A stretch of 64,000 nt of DNA from Karstenula rhodostoma CBS 690.94 (taxonomy: Eukaryota > Ascomycota > Dothideomycetes > Pleosporales > Didymosphaeriaceae): assembly GCA_010093485.1 (NCBI GenBank), contig MU001498.1, forward strand, positions 1,045,697 to 1,109,696. The letters run 5' to 3'. Positions 21,227 to 33,261 of the stretch are shown here, one piece after another (the stretch's first letter is position 1; the number at the start of each line of letters is the position of its first letter). Under the pieces are notes generated by a model that saw nothing but the letters and a program-made list of their open reading frames with translations, searched no databases and was not told where the DNA came from. The position numbers were made by a program, and so were the translations under genes.

Positions 21227-22767
21227 AGGCTGGCGCTACGGAGAGCTCTTCTCAGCTTTTGCCGGACAGAGCGAATGACGGAAGTTCATGCCAGTAGTCA
21301 ATCGAAAGTGTTACCTGTACTCGCGACTTTAGCAACGTTCAAGACATGAACGGTCAGAAAAGTTGGCAGTTTTGTCCACGGCATGGGGCCAGCAAGAGCT
21401 AGGAGTCGTGTCACAAACCCATTTGTTCTACTGTTCTCTCGGAGTCGTCATCTGGAACAATCGACAACACAGAGAGCCGCCTCGTCATACATGCAGCAAG
21501 GAATGGATTTGAGACCTATCGAATACATACGAGCACGGCCCGAGAGTCGGTTCGACTGATGGGGATCGCAGAACCCAAACAAGATATACACGCGAAAGCG
21601 CTTCTTTGGCGCCAGGACGCGGAAGCACAGAGCAGGATCTTCGGCGTCGCGTCGATCACCAGGTTCGCTCCCGAGCGACCAACGTCAGCTCAGCTGCACG
21701 CGTTTTTGATTCGCGATGACACCACTTCTCCTTAACCTGTCGTCTTTGGATCGCTGCTTTCCCAGTGAAACGGATGCGCAGCACCGCCTCCGAAGGTGGT
21801 TCCGCAGCGCCATATACACGGGGGGGAGGACTTTATGCAGGGTTTCGGCACTCTCATGCACGGTTCCCAAAAGCACTTTTCCGGAGCGGGATGAGCGCAG
21901 ATGCCAGCGAATCATGTGGCCCGAAGCATGGCTAGTGGATGCGCCGGTCGCCTGATTGGCCCTTGGCTAATTACTTTTCGCGTGTTTCGCGTCGCGTTCT
22001 TCATCAACTTCCAACTTTCAGGCTGACGCTTCATGCATCCTGCTCCAAGGAGGACCTGCTTGTCGTTGATGACGCCTCGCTTTCGGCCCAGCCACGGTGA
22101 CTTTCAGGTGCTTACGCTTCAGCATACATCGCGTTGTAGCTGCCGGCGCATCGGATGCGACTTGACATGTCTCCTCCCTTTTGACTCTGCGCGAAGCCGG
22201 AACCATTGGCTGACAAAGTTCTCCATGCCTATTGAGGCACAAGCTGAGAGATCGGCGCGAAAAAGACGACCAAAGGTGGCTTGGTCCAATTTCGCGTGTC
22301 CTAATTCGATACAACCGTTTGACGGCGTAGCGTTTTGGGACAGGAACTCATGAATCGGTCTCTGCATGTTCGACGGCCCAAGCTCCCTGTAGCTTCCCGT
22401 CACCGAGCTGTGCCAATTGATGGCCCGCCCATAGCCATGCAGATGGACTTTATCGCCGATAGTTATCCCTGCCCTGCCCTCTCGTCCTTGATTTTGAGCT
22501 GTCCTGCAGCTGCGCTTCTGCACCTCTGCACCTCTCCTGCGATTAGTTCCACAGACTGGCTGCGTGTCTTTGCCAGCGTCCATTCCTTTGATACCAAGTA
22601 ATTATTACCTCACCGTCTTTACCATTCGCTCTCTTCTTTTCGTCACTCCTTCATCGTATCCGTCGAGCCCCCCGCGATCGCATCCGCGCCTTCCTACCTT
22701 TCAGCACACTTCGGGAACTTCAGCAACATCAGTTCGCATGGCCATTGTCGATTAGACCCATCTCGCC
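21227..22767. other. Intergenic, 1.5 kb, no gene recognised
   Basis: Several short open frames on both strands lack coding character. The last 200 bp before 22768 are pyrimidine-rich, typical of a fungal promoter and 5' leader. Confidence 0.45.
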
Positions 22768-25700
22768 ATGCGCTCCTTTCGATTTCTTCTAATCACAATC
22801 GCGCTTCTCGTCTGCCTCCACACTGTCACAGCAGTTCCCCGCTACCCATTGGCCCGTCGACAGGATGACAGTGAGCCTACCTCTGTCGTCCCCACGACAT
22901 CTGAATCAGCACGACCGTCCTCTACAGCACGTCCTCGCGAGTCGTCTGTCTCGCAATCAGCATCCGATCATCAGTCAACTGGAGAATCCGCTCCCCGCTC
23001 CTCGGTAGTCGCAACCTCCACCACTGTCTCCGCATCACCAAGCGCAACCGCGACGAGCTCGCCTACCAATGGGACCGATTCAGGCAATGTCTCAAATGAC
23101 TCTCTTCCACTTCATCCAAAAATCACCCCAGCCCTCGGATTGATTGGGGCACTGCTCTTGATCTCAGGCGCCCTGTATGCCGTTGTCGGCATCAAGAACA
23201 AATGGATCTATGTCTTCGGCTCTGCGGCATACCTGGCCTCCCTCGCTGTCACTGTATTAGTCGTATATCTAATGAGTCCCCCGGTTTCAAATGCAGTGCA
23301 AGGGGCATTCTTCGTGGCAGCTTTCTTCACGGGAATGCTTTTCGGAGCGCTAGCATTGATTTTCACCGACCTCACCGAAGGATTGGGATGCCTTCTTGGA
23401 GGTTATTGTGTCAGCATGTGGTTCTTATCGTTGAGAGAGGGGGGATTGATTACCTCGACTGCCGGCCGGGCCATCTTCATCGGCTGTATGAGCGTAGCAG
23501 GCTTTTGCTTGTCGTTTTCCCATCTCACGCGGTCGTACGGGCTTATCGGCGCGATATCCTTCTCTGGGGCTACGATCGCAATGTTGGGCGTCGATTGCTT
23601 CAGCCGCGCAGGCTGGAAAGAATTCTGGTACGATACTCCCCGACACAAAATCGCCATGTCTTGGACATGGACCTTTTGTACATGAAACCATGTTTGTGAC
23701 TCAGCTGACTTTTCACCCGCAATCGTAGGCTCTACCTGTGGAACTTGAACCCTGATGTCTTCCCTCTGAACACCACTACGTATCCACTGACAAAGGGCAT
23801 CAAGGTCGAACTGGCGGGTGTAGTTATCTTCACAGTTTTCGGTGTCATATCACAGCTTCGCCTGTGGAGACTGATCAAAGAGCGTCGAGATATGAGGGAA
23901 GAACACGAACAAGAAAAAGCACAGATTCAACAAATACACGAGGCAGAACTCGGCCGGGAGATTGAAGACAAATTCCAGAAGGAACGTCGCCAATGGGAGG
24001 CTACGTACGGAGAGAAGGGCGTGCCAGGTTCCAGTGACGAGTCTGCTTCGGCAACATCCCAGTCATCGAGCCTCGATGAGAAAGACCACACCTCAACTGC
24101 TTATGATTCTAAGGTGGACCTTGCGGAGTCCGAGAAGAAGCAGGCTGTTGTGGCTGTTGCCTCGGTGCAAGACGATGAAATCCAACAAGTCGATGCCACG
24201 GGAGCACCTATCGCTCAAGATGGTCTTGTCGCTCGGTCCGCCGATGTCAGTCGCTCCAACAGCGCGCGTCCGTCTTCGGAAGCAGTGGCTCCCTCGCGCA
24301 TGTCCCTAACTGTCTCCGTCACAAGCTCGCTCAAGCCGTCATCTCCTCCTCCACCTCCGGTCGTTGTACCCCTCCCATTCAGTATTCCACAGGAAGAAGA
24401 TGCAAGGTCACAAATCTCGGAAAATGCCTCTGTATCTGCCTTGCCCGATACCGAGGAGGTAGCACCAATTGCCGAGGACTCGCGTCGCTTATCTGGTAGA
24501 CCGACAATGAAGCGCATGTCGACAGTTAGATCATCGGTTGATGGGTTTCAGGCAAAGGATGTGATGATGCTTTCGCAGATGGAGGATGACCGCAGGTCTT
24601 CTGTTGCGGCTACATTGGACGAAGAAGATACGATATCTCTACCAGAGTTATCCCCGTCTTCGTCACTGGCGAATGCTAAACTTACGACGGAAGACCCAAC
24701 AAACGACATGTCGAGCTTGAAGTCCAACGACCAAGTCGAAGTACGAGATGGCAGCGCTATTGCTCTTGGAAAAGATGCAGCAACGACCCCCAGCACCCCG
24801 ACAATTGACGTATCACCCGCAGAATCACTGGAGGAGGAATCAAACACTCACGGATCGGCGTCTTCGCTGTCTCAGAGTGGCCCTCGGCAGTCCCTTACCG
24901 TCAGCACCGACCCGAAACACGATGTTGCACGATCGGAAACCACCTCTCCTAAAAATCCTCGCCTACGACACGACACTCTGGTAAAAGGGGGTAGCGAAAA
25001 GTCGACTTCAGCGAAGTCTGATGTTGAAGAGCTTGCGAATGTACTGCCAGCTCGCCTCTCGAAGGTAGCACAATCCTACCGCACTAATGAATGGGCGAAA
25101 CATCTTGAAGTGGCCGAACAGCCAGAAATTGAGGAGATTTGCGAGCCGAGCTCGCCCGGCGCCCAGCTCGAGCATGAGCAACCCGCTCCCGTGAGCGAAG
25201 GTATCGCACACCCATTTGCAGTAGCCAAACGGGCCTCGAAACGAGTATCTAGCGACAGCAATGTACACCGGAAGAACGCTTTCATGCAGATCAACTCGAA
25301 CTCGGCAAGACAGTCTCAAGGCGGGGTTCCGGCAGTGGCGGGTGTTCGTACGGCGGCATCGCAACAACCCTCGACGGCTGATGTTGGAAGGAGGATCTCG
25401 TCTGTTCCCATCCAGGCGCCCAGCAAGACGCAGACTCTGATGGGCCACCGCGAATCGCTGATGCGTAACCGCGTATCGACGCAGAATTTCAACCAACCGA
25501 TTAGCTCCGTCAACGACGTGACAGCGATAGCGACAGCTGACGAAGACATGACGTTGGCACAGCGAAAGCGTGCGTTGAAGCACCAGAAGCCGCCTTCGGC
25601 GGCGCAGAAGTGGAAGAAGAGCAGCTGGGCAGTAAGCCCACCGGTGGAGAATTTCGATTCTCACCAGCCGAAGCGGACGGTCGGGTCCGGCTCTGATCAG

Positions 25701-25967
25701 AAACGTGAGGAGCTGCTTGCCGGGTGGAGAGGAGGATCGATTCCACAGACGGGGGTGGCCGTGCAGAGTGCAGCGGGACGAGAAGAGCAGCAGCGAGCGG
25801 CGATGGTGGCCGCGAAGAGACAGAAGGAGATGGAACAGCAACAGCAGGCTGCCATTGCGCAGCAGCGAGAGTCGCTGAGAAACAGCATGATGCGGAGCGG
25901 CGAGATGCTCGACGCGCACCGCGAGGCGATGCGTCGCATGCAGGCTTCTGCCAACAAGAAGGCGTAG
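22768..25967 (+). CDS. DUF4203 (TM7S3/TMEM198-like) membrane protein with long cytosolic tail
   Basis: Two exons (22768-23627, 23729-25967; 101-nt intron), 1032 aa. A signal peptide (MRSFRFLLITIALLVCLHTV) and a Ser/Thr-rich glycosylated ectodomain lead to the DUF4203 core: ITPALGLIGALLLISGALYA, VFGSAAYLASLAVTVLVVY, FVAAFFTGMLFGALALIF, LGCLLGGYCVSMWFLSL and further helices, about seven in all, the last starting after the intron (ELAGVVIFTVFGVISQLRLW). The remaining 700 residues are cytosolic: a basic coiled-coil just after the membrane (RDMREEHEQEKAQIQQIHE), a long Ser-rich disordered part, and a C-terminal Gln-rich coiled-coil (KEMEQQQQAAIAQQ, LDAHREAMRRMQ). Function unknown; a membrane scaffold is possible. 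Confidence 0.88.
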
Positions 25968-26086
25968 ACACGGCACTTTTCTACGGGAGATGTGCACCAG
26001 TGCGCGTGTGGTTTCGCGCCCTCGGTCGTATCCGAGCGGACGTATTGTACAAAGTTTCTACCGGCGGTTGGGGGTCATGACGGATA

Positions 26087-26114
26087 TAGGTAGGTAGGTA
26101 GGTAGGTAGGTAGG
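26087..26114. repeat. (TAGG)7 microsatellite
   Basis: Seven perfect 4-bp units, 120 bp after the stop codon of the DUF4203 gene. Confidence 0.95.
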
Positions 26115-26842
26115 CTGGCTTGGGAAGACACGATACCCTGGATCTGGATGGAAGGAAGACGACTTTTGGGGGGTTCGGAGGGACAACGGGCGCACTTTTG
26201 ACTTCAGCACACGGACTTTTATTTCGACTGCGTATGGCTGATGGAATGCATGACGGGCTATGTATGGACGGCGAGTACTTTTTCTACGATGGGTCATGGC
26301 TGTGGATGGATGGATGGCACGAGCTTCAAAAGCACATGTTATCACACCGTGTATCCCTTGCTTCGACATGCGCACCTACCTACATAGGGCGCCAACGACG
26401 GGATGCTATATAGGTATCTGCGTCGTGTAATCATGTAGTACACTTATAATGGATTGCGTGTTTGAGAGGACTCTTCACAATACCTAGACAGTACACAGTG
26501 CATGTTCCACACGAGACTCATTCATTTCCTTGGATGCAGCGTCGGATCTATATTTGGAGGCGGGTCAGGCATGAAGGTGGAGGAAATGAGGGCGATCCGA
26601 GGGCGATCCGTCAGGTTGGGCTCAAAGCGGAGGAGGCGGCCGGGAACGGGTACCTGTCTGCGAGCAATGTGGGCGTCTGGGTTGGGCTGGGGAGGTGTGG
26701 CGAGGAAGGGGAATGGTGGAAGAATCCAGGGCGGAAGCAGGTACGCGGGTGCAGAGGGATGGCATGTTGAGGCACTGTCACGATGGCTTTTTGGGGGCGC
26801 GGTGGCAGCGCAGGGGCACGCACGAATATCGGCGAGGGCGTC

Positions 26843-26870
26843 GGCGTTCGGCGTGAGGCGTTCGGCGTGA
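26843..26870. repeat. 14-bp tandem duplication
   Basis: GGCGTTCGGCGTGA is present twice head to tail, with a partial third copy (GGC) following. Confidence 0.9.
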
Positions 26871-27007
26871 GGCATGATGGATGCACGGCCAGGCGTCATG
26901 ACTGACCGACGGCAAGCAAGGCAGCCGCAGCCGCAGCCCGATTTGTGCCAAAGTCTCTGCTTCTTCTGCTGGGCTGCCCCGGGTTGCGCGTGGGTTTGCA
27001 CCCGCTG

Positions 27008-27031
27008 CCATTGCCATTGCCATTGCCATTG
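27008..27031. repeat. (CCATTG)4 hexanucleotide repeat
   Basis: Four perfect 6-bp units about 165 bp upstream of the ERF4 start codon. Confidence 0.95.
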
Positions 27032-27195
27032 CGCATGCACACCAGCCGTGCAAGGTCCAAGGAGCAAGGAGCAAGGTGCAGGTTCCTCGCCCCTCAGGAT
27101 ATTGCTCGTCTGCCACCGCGCCGCTGTCGTCGCCGGTCGTGTTGCTGTCCGTCTCGCGTCTCGCTGAGTCTGCCGTCTCTCTGAGTCTCTTCTCC

Positions 27196-28574
27196 ATGCC
27201 CGTCACCCGCCCAGACCACCACCACACCACGCCCGTCGGACCACCTGCACGCTCCGCCGACCTCTTCGCCGGCCCCAACTCCCTCACCACCAAGCACGAC
27301 GGCGTCCCACAACCCCCCCGCTGCTGCAGCGCTGCCAGCCCGCTGGTCCCTCACCAACCGCCTCTTCGGCCTCCGCTCGCTGTACGCGTCGCCGCCCCGC
27401 CCGCCCGCCGCCCGCCTTTGGAACCCCGTCAACTCGCTGCCTCGGGCCCTCGCAGTGCACCCGCAGCACGAGCACCACGAGCACCACCACGAGCACCACC
27501 ACCACGAGCACCACCACCAGCGCCCACAGCAGCCCGCCCGCAACGAACCAAACCTCCCCGTGCAGCGCCCGCCCGCCACGCGCGACGAGTACCCGCTGCT
27601 GACCCTGCCTGAGCAGCGCCTGAGCCGCCAGAGCCCTGCGCCGTCCTCCCTCGCCGTCCAACGTTCCACGCCCGCCGACAGCACTCGCAGTCGCACGAGC
27701 ATCGGCCTGCCGCGCGACCGCAGGAGCCTGCATCTCGACTCGCCAAACATGGCCCTGGAGCACGACGACGCACCTGCAGATGCAGACCCACCCCAACCCT
27801 CCGGCCGCGATTTGGAGGCCGCCGCGACCATCTCCAAGCAGCCCACCCGCGCCTCGCTGCCCTCGCGCCCCGATTCCATGCATTCCCACGACCAGGCCGA
27901 CGCCGACCAAGACGACGCTTCCGAATTTCCCTGGGGCCCTTCGCACCCGTGCTTCCCCCACACGAACCCGCACGTGCCGCTCACCTCGCCCTTGTACCAC
28001 ACCACCCGCATCATACGCATAAAGCGCGACTGGATGGTCAAGGGCGACCTGGCCCCCACCTACGCCAACCTCTACCCGGAAATTCTGGACCCACTCATCT
28101 CCGAGGACGACTTCAGGAAGATTGTCCAGCGAATCAACGACAGTCTGGTGGACGCATTTGATCCCTTCACCTTCAGGGCGTGGCTGGATGCCGTCATGGG
28201 AGTGGCTACCTTCTGGCTATGGGACGATGCGGGCCTCACCAACGCCAAGCGGAAGCTGGCAGAGCTTGACGACTGGATAGAGACCTGGAACCGGAATCAC
28301 GGGGAGGGCGAGGGCGTGAGAATCATTCCCCTGCGGCGGACGGGATACTTGACAGTGCGTAATATGCCTTTGACACCACGTGACAGACACTAACGTGATG
28401 CAGCTCGACATCCAGATCCCCGACCCTCACCTTGGGCCCGACAACGGCACCGCCTCGCGACCCAACACCCACGGCGACAGCTTCCAAAACGAAGCTCTGC
28501 CTGAGCAAACGTTCCCCACCACGCCCACCTTCCAGGTGTACCCCTCATCATCTCCCATCGTCGCCGAGAGCTAA
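27196..28574 (+). CDS. ERF4: ERF4/Golgin-A7 family palmitoyltransferase subunit, apparent frameshift near N-terminus
   Basis: Partner of the DHHC enzyme Erf2 in the ER/Golgi complex that palmitoylates Ras. Two exons join at 28354/28404 in phase. The Erf4 domain is clear in the second half: TTRIIRIKRDWMVKGDL, TYANLYPEILDPLISEDDF, IVQRINDSLVDAFDPFTFRA, GVATFWLWDDAGLTNAKRKL. The N-terminal half is disordered with a His/Glu run (HEHHEHHHEHHHHEHHH). The domain frame has no ATG at its 5' end: it opens after a TGA near 27180. The only good ATG (27196) is in another frame, reading MPVTRPDHHHTTPVG and later DLFAGPNSLTTKHDG. The two frames join if one C is removed from the C7 run at 27312-27319, giving PQPPAAAALPARWSLTNRLF. 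I therefore start at 27196 and note the frameshift. Confidence 0.85.
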
Positions 28575-29463
28575 CACCCACGGGCCATCTCTTTCCAACA
28601 TCATCTTTCTTACTTATAGCATCCCTCTGCGATCATCGTTTGGCGTACCGGCATTTGGTTTCCAGTCACTTTACAGTCCCTGGAGGGAGGAAGTGCACGG
28701 CATGGCCTTCCACGTTTAGACACGGCTGCCGCGAGGCATGGCATAATCGCTTTCGTTTTCCTATCTTGTCGCTCCGAAGTGTGTGTTTTCAGATACCCAA
28801 CACGTTGCTTTAGCGTACTTGCATACAGCATCCATACGTATAATACCACGCCACGGCCGCGCTGATGCGCTGGTCGTGGGGTTCTGCCTTGTGCTTTGAT
28901 CTGTTGTTCGTTCCTATTCACATGCATGTAGAAGGTGCTTTTTTCTTTCTTTTCTAGTAGACTCGTCAACCGTACACTGCGGAATGACGCACCCCGTTTT
29001 CGTCTCATCTCCCCCTGCGTCTCGCCCAACGCATACCCCCAACAGGGGCCTTGACTCGCGCTGACTCGCGTTTCATGCAACCCCCCATGATCATCCGTCA
29101 TCATCGCTCTTTCCCGCCCTCTGCATGATCCGATCGCTCGTTCGGCCGAAAATGGCTAGCCGTCTTTTGAGAAGGACAGGTGGACTTGGACTTGGACTTG
29201 GACTTGGACATTGTTCCCGCTGCTGTGGCGTGGGAAGGGCATGGCATGGCATGGCGTCGGGTGGTGGTTGAGGGGTTGGGTGGAGAGGTTGGATAGGGTT
29301 TGATTATTGGGATTGATTCTTCAAGTTGCGATGGGACAAATTCGAGCAGAAGAGTTTTGGTGGGTTGATCTTTCACAACGAAGTAATTGCTAATTTACTT
29401 AGAATATCATGCTGGACAATGTCTTTGGGAGTGCCGTCTATTCATTCAACTTCATGCAGCCAA
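28575..29463. other. Intergenic between convergent genes
   Basis: 889 bp of 3' flanks. It contains a TGGACT hexanucleotide run (29181-29209) and short GCATG repeats near 29239-29255. An open frame on the minus strand across the repeat is probably not a gene. Confidence 0.45.
29181..29209. repeat. (TGGACT) hexanucleotide repeat, nearly five units
   Basis: Four perfect TGGACT units and a partial fifth. Confidence 0.9.
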
Positions 29464-30628
29464 TCAAGCGCCCACCTTCTCCGCATGACTCTTGATCAAC
29501 CCCAAGCCCTTCGCCTCCTCTTCGACAATATCAGGCAGCATATCCTCCAGACTCTTCTGTTTGGGCGTCCACCCGAGCAGCTTCTTCGCTCTCACAGCCG
29601 TAGCTCGCGAATTCGTACCGTACAAGTAACCGCCTGCCCTCACCAACTTGTTGATCTCCTCGACGGGCAGGCTGTCAATCTCCGAGCTGTCGATGAGTTT
29701 CTTGTCCTTTGCAATCTTCGCAATCTTGCGGGATATGTCACCCCACTGGAAGCTACCCGTCTCTGCGAAATAGTAGCCCTCGTCGTTCCACGTAGCTTTG
29801 CCGCCTCCAGGTTGCAAGGCCGCGGTGACGAGGCCAAGAAACACATCGGAAAGATCCTGTACATGAACCTCGTGCCAGATGTTCTGTCCGGCGTTGACCT
29901 GGAATCCTTTCCCGCGCTGGAGCGTGGCTTTGCTGAGGTTGTACGCTTGCATGCTGCGCCGGTTGTCGGGGCCGCGGCCAGGACCGGAAATGGCGGGCGG
30001 ACAGACGATGGCCGTGAAAATCTTCCCCGGGTACTTCTCCGAAGCAGCGAGAATGATTTTATCGACATTGCGGTGCTCGTAGTGATCAGGGAGCGAGGTA
30101 ACCTCCTTGATGCCATCCCAGTCGTTGTACACGTGAGCGCTTTGCTCGCCGTGCGATTTGGTGTCTACGGTTGCGGTAGCTAAGATTCCAGTGCCGGATG
30201 TATGGATAAGATATCCTGGGGTTTGCTTCTGGGCCAGACCTGCTACCAGAGCGTTTGCGGCGCCAGGGTGGTCGGCATGGGCCGTGTGCACGACGACGTC
30301 GGCTTTGGCGGCTTCGGTGGTGAGTAGTTCTGCGCTGTCCAGGTCGCCGTAGACAAGTCTAACTTTTGGGTATTGAGATGCGACCTTCGCGCCTTTGTCG
30401 GAGTTGCGGACCAGTGCCGTGATCTCGAGGTCTGGATAGGCGTGGGCGATGGCGTACAAGGCATCTCCTCCAATATAGCCTGTAGCTCCGGTGCTGTAGG
30501 TGTTTTAGAGAGCGAGTAAGAAAGATGTTCTGGAGAGGTAGGTATCAAGACAAGGTGATGCTCGAAGATTTATAAGAGGTGATTGCTGAACATCCGACAT
30601 TGGACACTCACATGAAAAGCTTCGTCAT
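29464..30628 (-). CDS. NmrA/extended-SDR NAD(P)-binding oxidoreductase
   Basis: Two exons: a 17-nt first exon (30628-30612) and 30493-29464, joined across a 118-nt intron, 348 aa. The splice recreates the Rossmann motif MTKLFITGATGYIGGDAL (G-x-x-G-x-x-G). The NADP-type second strand ends in ALVRN, and DVVVHTAHADHPG is the usual V-x-H-x-A-x-x-x-x segment. In the middle, YNDWDGIKEV and HRNVDKIILAA take the place of the catalytic YxxxK region, which is not canonical. AIVCPPAISGPGRGP and ATWNDEGYYF match the NmrA-like/epimerase clade common in ascomycetes. It could be a reductase or a redox-sensing regulator. The substrate is unknown. It is divergent from VPS45. Confidence 0.88.
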
Positions 30629-31297
30629 TTTGGGAATGTTAAAAGTTTACCGTTAGTTGAGATTGAGCTGTAAGAGATTGGAAACCGTTCGCGTATGCTT
30701 GAACTTTTCAGGGGGTGGAATGAGTTGCTTATGTATTCACGGCGCAAGAGGCTGGTATGATGAGAGGCAGCAGTCGCGTGGGAATAAGCAGGGAGTAGTA
30801 GTTCCCGTGCGCGTACGGATTTCGGTCGGAAGTCGGATTAGGATTAGGATTAGAAATCCACCCAGAAGCTGTATGGAAAGTGCAGGAATTCGCAGTTGTA
30901 CGAAGAGCAATCCGAAGACAGGCACGAAATGGCGTCGCTTTTAGTCCGCCGTATGTCTGACGCCATAGTTGTGCATGAAGACAACAACGCCGGCGACCAA
31001 TGAGCATACATATACGCCGAGCACCCACGTCAGGTCAACATCGGGTCTTCGAAGGGCCTTCTCTAGACGGGGGTTTTGCGTTGTAATCCGGTCTTTGGCC
31101 CCCGAGAAGATGAGCTGCGCAAGGGTTGGATTGTACGCGCGTGAGCTGACTAAGCAGAATTGAAGCTCAAGCCACGCCTTACGAGCTACGAGTACGTCAA
31201 GCAGCTGCGACGGGGCATGGAGCTGCCAGCACCGAGTGAACTCCGACAGTCGACTTTTTGCTACCCCCCGGAGTAGCCCTCCTTCACGGACGCCGCC
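30629..31297. promoter_or_regulatory. Divergent region between the NmrA-like gene and VPS45
   Basis: 669 bp between two start codons. It includes (GGATTA)3 at 30835-30852. No gene supported. Confidence 0.45.
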
Positions 31298-33261
31298 ATG
31301 GACATTGTACAGGCCGTCTCCGGCTACATCACGAAGATGGTGTCTGCTGGAGACAGCGCCGCGGCAGGCACCTCGGCCGCAAAGATGAAGATACTCCTGC
31401 TGGACAACGACACGGTAGGTCTGTCTGCTCCGCCTATGAGTCGCATGTGCATATACTAACCTCCCCCAGGTCTCGATCGTATCTACTGCGACGACTCAAT
31501 CCGCCCTCCTGAACCATGAAGTCTACCTCACCGAGTACGCCCCCCGCAACCCCACCCTGGGCGAATCCTCTGACCCCTAGACCTGCAGTCGAGTCGACAA
31601 CCAGACCAGAGAGAAGATGCGCCATCTTCGTTGCCTGTGTTTCGTGCGACCGTCGCCCGAGTCAATACAAAGCTTGATCGAGGAGCTGCGGGATCCCAAG
31701 TACGGGGAGTACCACATATGTAAGCTGGCGCAAAGGCTATGCCACACGGAAAAGAAGGCTCATTTGACGCAGATTTCAGCAACATCATAAAAAAATCGTC
31801 ACTTGAGCGACTCGCCGAGGCCGACGACCACGAAGTCGTTCGCGCCGTACAGGAATACTTCGCCGACTTCCTCGTCATAAACCCCGACCTGATGTCGCTG
31901 AGCCTGGGGTTTCCACAGCACAGGATATGGAGCGCGAACCCGGACACGTGGAATGCGGAATCCCTGCAGCGATCGACTGAGGGCGTGCTGGCATTACTCC
32001 TTGCACTGAAAAAGAAGGCTTTGATCCGATATCAAAAAAACAGTCCTCTGGCCAGGAAGCTGGCGACTGAGGTGCGGTACAGTATGACACAGGAAGAGCA
32101 GTTGTTCGATTTCCGGAAAACCGATACACCGCCAATCCTATTAATCGTGGATCGCAGGGACGATCCTGTCACGCCGCTGTTGACACAGTGGACATATCAA
32201 GCCATGGTCCATGAGTTGCTTGGAATAAATAATGGCAGGGTCGATTTGCGCGACGTACCAGAAATAAGACCGGAGCTTAAGGTATGCTATCTCTGCGTGC
32301 CGAATATCGCATACTAATTCATTCTAAGGAAATCACTCTTTCACAAGATCAAGATCCATTTTTCAAGAAGAACATGTACCTCAACTTTGGCGATCTCGGT
32401 CAGAATGCCAAAGAATACGTTGAACAGTTCGCATCAAAGCAGCAGGGGTCTCAAAAGCTTGATTCGATTGCGGATATGAAGAGATTCATTGAAGACTTCC
32501 CAGAGTTTCGTAAATTGTCCGGAAACGTTACCAAGCACGTAACTTTAGTAGGCGAGCTCAGTCGAAGAGTAGGAGAGGATAATCTTCTGGAAGTGAGCGA
32601 GCTGGAACAAAGTTTAGCTTGCACGGACAACCACTCCAGCGACGTCAAGTCCCTTCAACGCCTGATACAAGACCCAAAAATCCCCGCAGACAATAAACTA
32701 CGACTTACAGCCATCTACGCTCTGCGGTACTCGAAACACTCCTCCAATTCTACACCCATGTTGCTGGATCTACTAGAAGTTACCGGTGGTGTTTCTCGAC
32801 ACCGCATCAATCTCGTCAAAAAGCTACTAGCATACCACAACTCGCTACAAGCTACAAATGTCGCCGGTGGGATTCCTGAACTTTTCCAACCAGGCTCGTT
32901 CTTTGGCGGTGCTCGCGATCGACTCAAGGGTTTGAAGGGTGTTGAGAACGTGTACACCCAGCATTCGCCGCGGTTGGAAGCGACACTGCAGGAGCTTATC
33001 AAGGGACGGCTAAACACACAAGTCTACCCGTTCGTTGAAGGTGGCGGATCCACTAAAGACAAGCCCCAGGACATCATCATCTTTATGGTGGGCGGAACGA
33101 CATACGAGGAAGCGAAGATGGTCGCGCAAGTCAATGCAAGCTCACCCGGCGTCAGAGTAGTCTTGGGCGGCACAGTGGTTCACAATAGCTCGTCCTTTTT
33201 GGAGGAGATCGCCGAGTTCTGGCCAGAGCCGGAACCTGCCGCTGGTCGAACAAGGCGATGA
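31298..33261 (+). CDS. VPS45: Vacuolar protein sorting protein VPS45 (Sec1/Munc18 family)
   Basis: SM protein that binds the endosomal syntaxin Tlg2 type SNARE and promotes fusion of Golgi-derived vesicles with endosomes. Five exons: 31298-31414, 31470-31534, 31589-31719, 31773-32281 and 32329-33261; all phases agree, 584 aa as expected. Signatures include MKILLLDNDTVSIVSTATTQ, CFVRPSPESIQSLIEELRDP, YHIFSNIIKKSSLERLAEAD, PPILLIVDRRDDPVTPLLTQ (the hallmark SM motif), WTYQAMVHELLGINNGRVDL and IFMVGGTTYEEAKMV near the end. The first intron-bounded exons are short, as in other fungal VPS45 genes. No defects. Confidence 0.96.

Larger units (their letters stand above)
25968..27195. other. Intergenic, 1.2 kb, rich in short tandem repeats
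   Basis: No gene recognised. It contains (TAGG)7, a doubled AGGGCGATCCG near 26588-26610, a doubled 14-mer and (CCATTG)4, and serves as the upstream region of ERF4. Confidence 0.5.

Noticed and set aside
25008..25997. 329-codon minus-strand open frame opposite the DUF4203 gene tail
   Set aside because: Low-complexity Leu/Arg-rich shadow of the Ser/Gln-rich sense frame.
27094..28059. 321-codon minus-strand open frame opposite ERF4
   Set aside because: It is the GC-rich antisense shadow of the Erf4 frame, with composition dictated by the sense codons; no domain and no ATG context.
30835..30852. (GGATTA)3 as an interstitial telomere
   Set aside because: Only three units and the wrong unit (fungal telomeres are TTAGGG).
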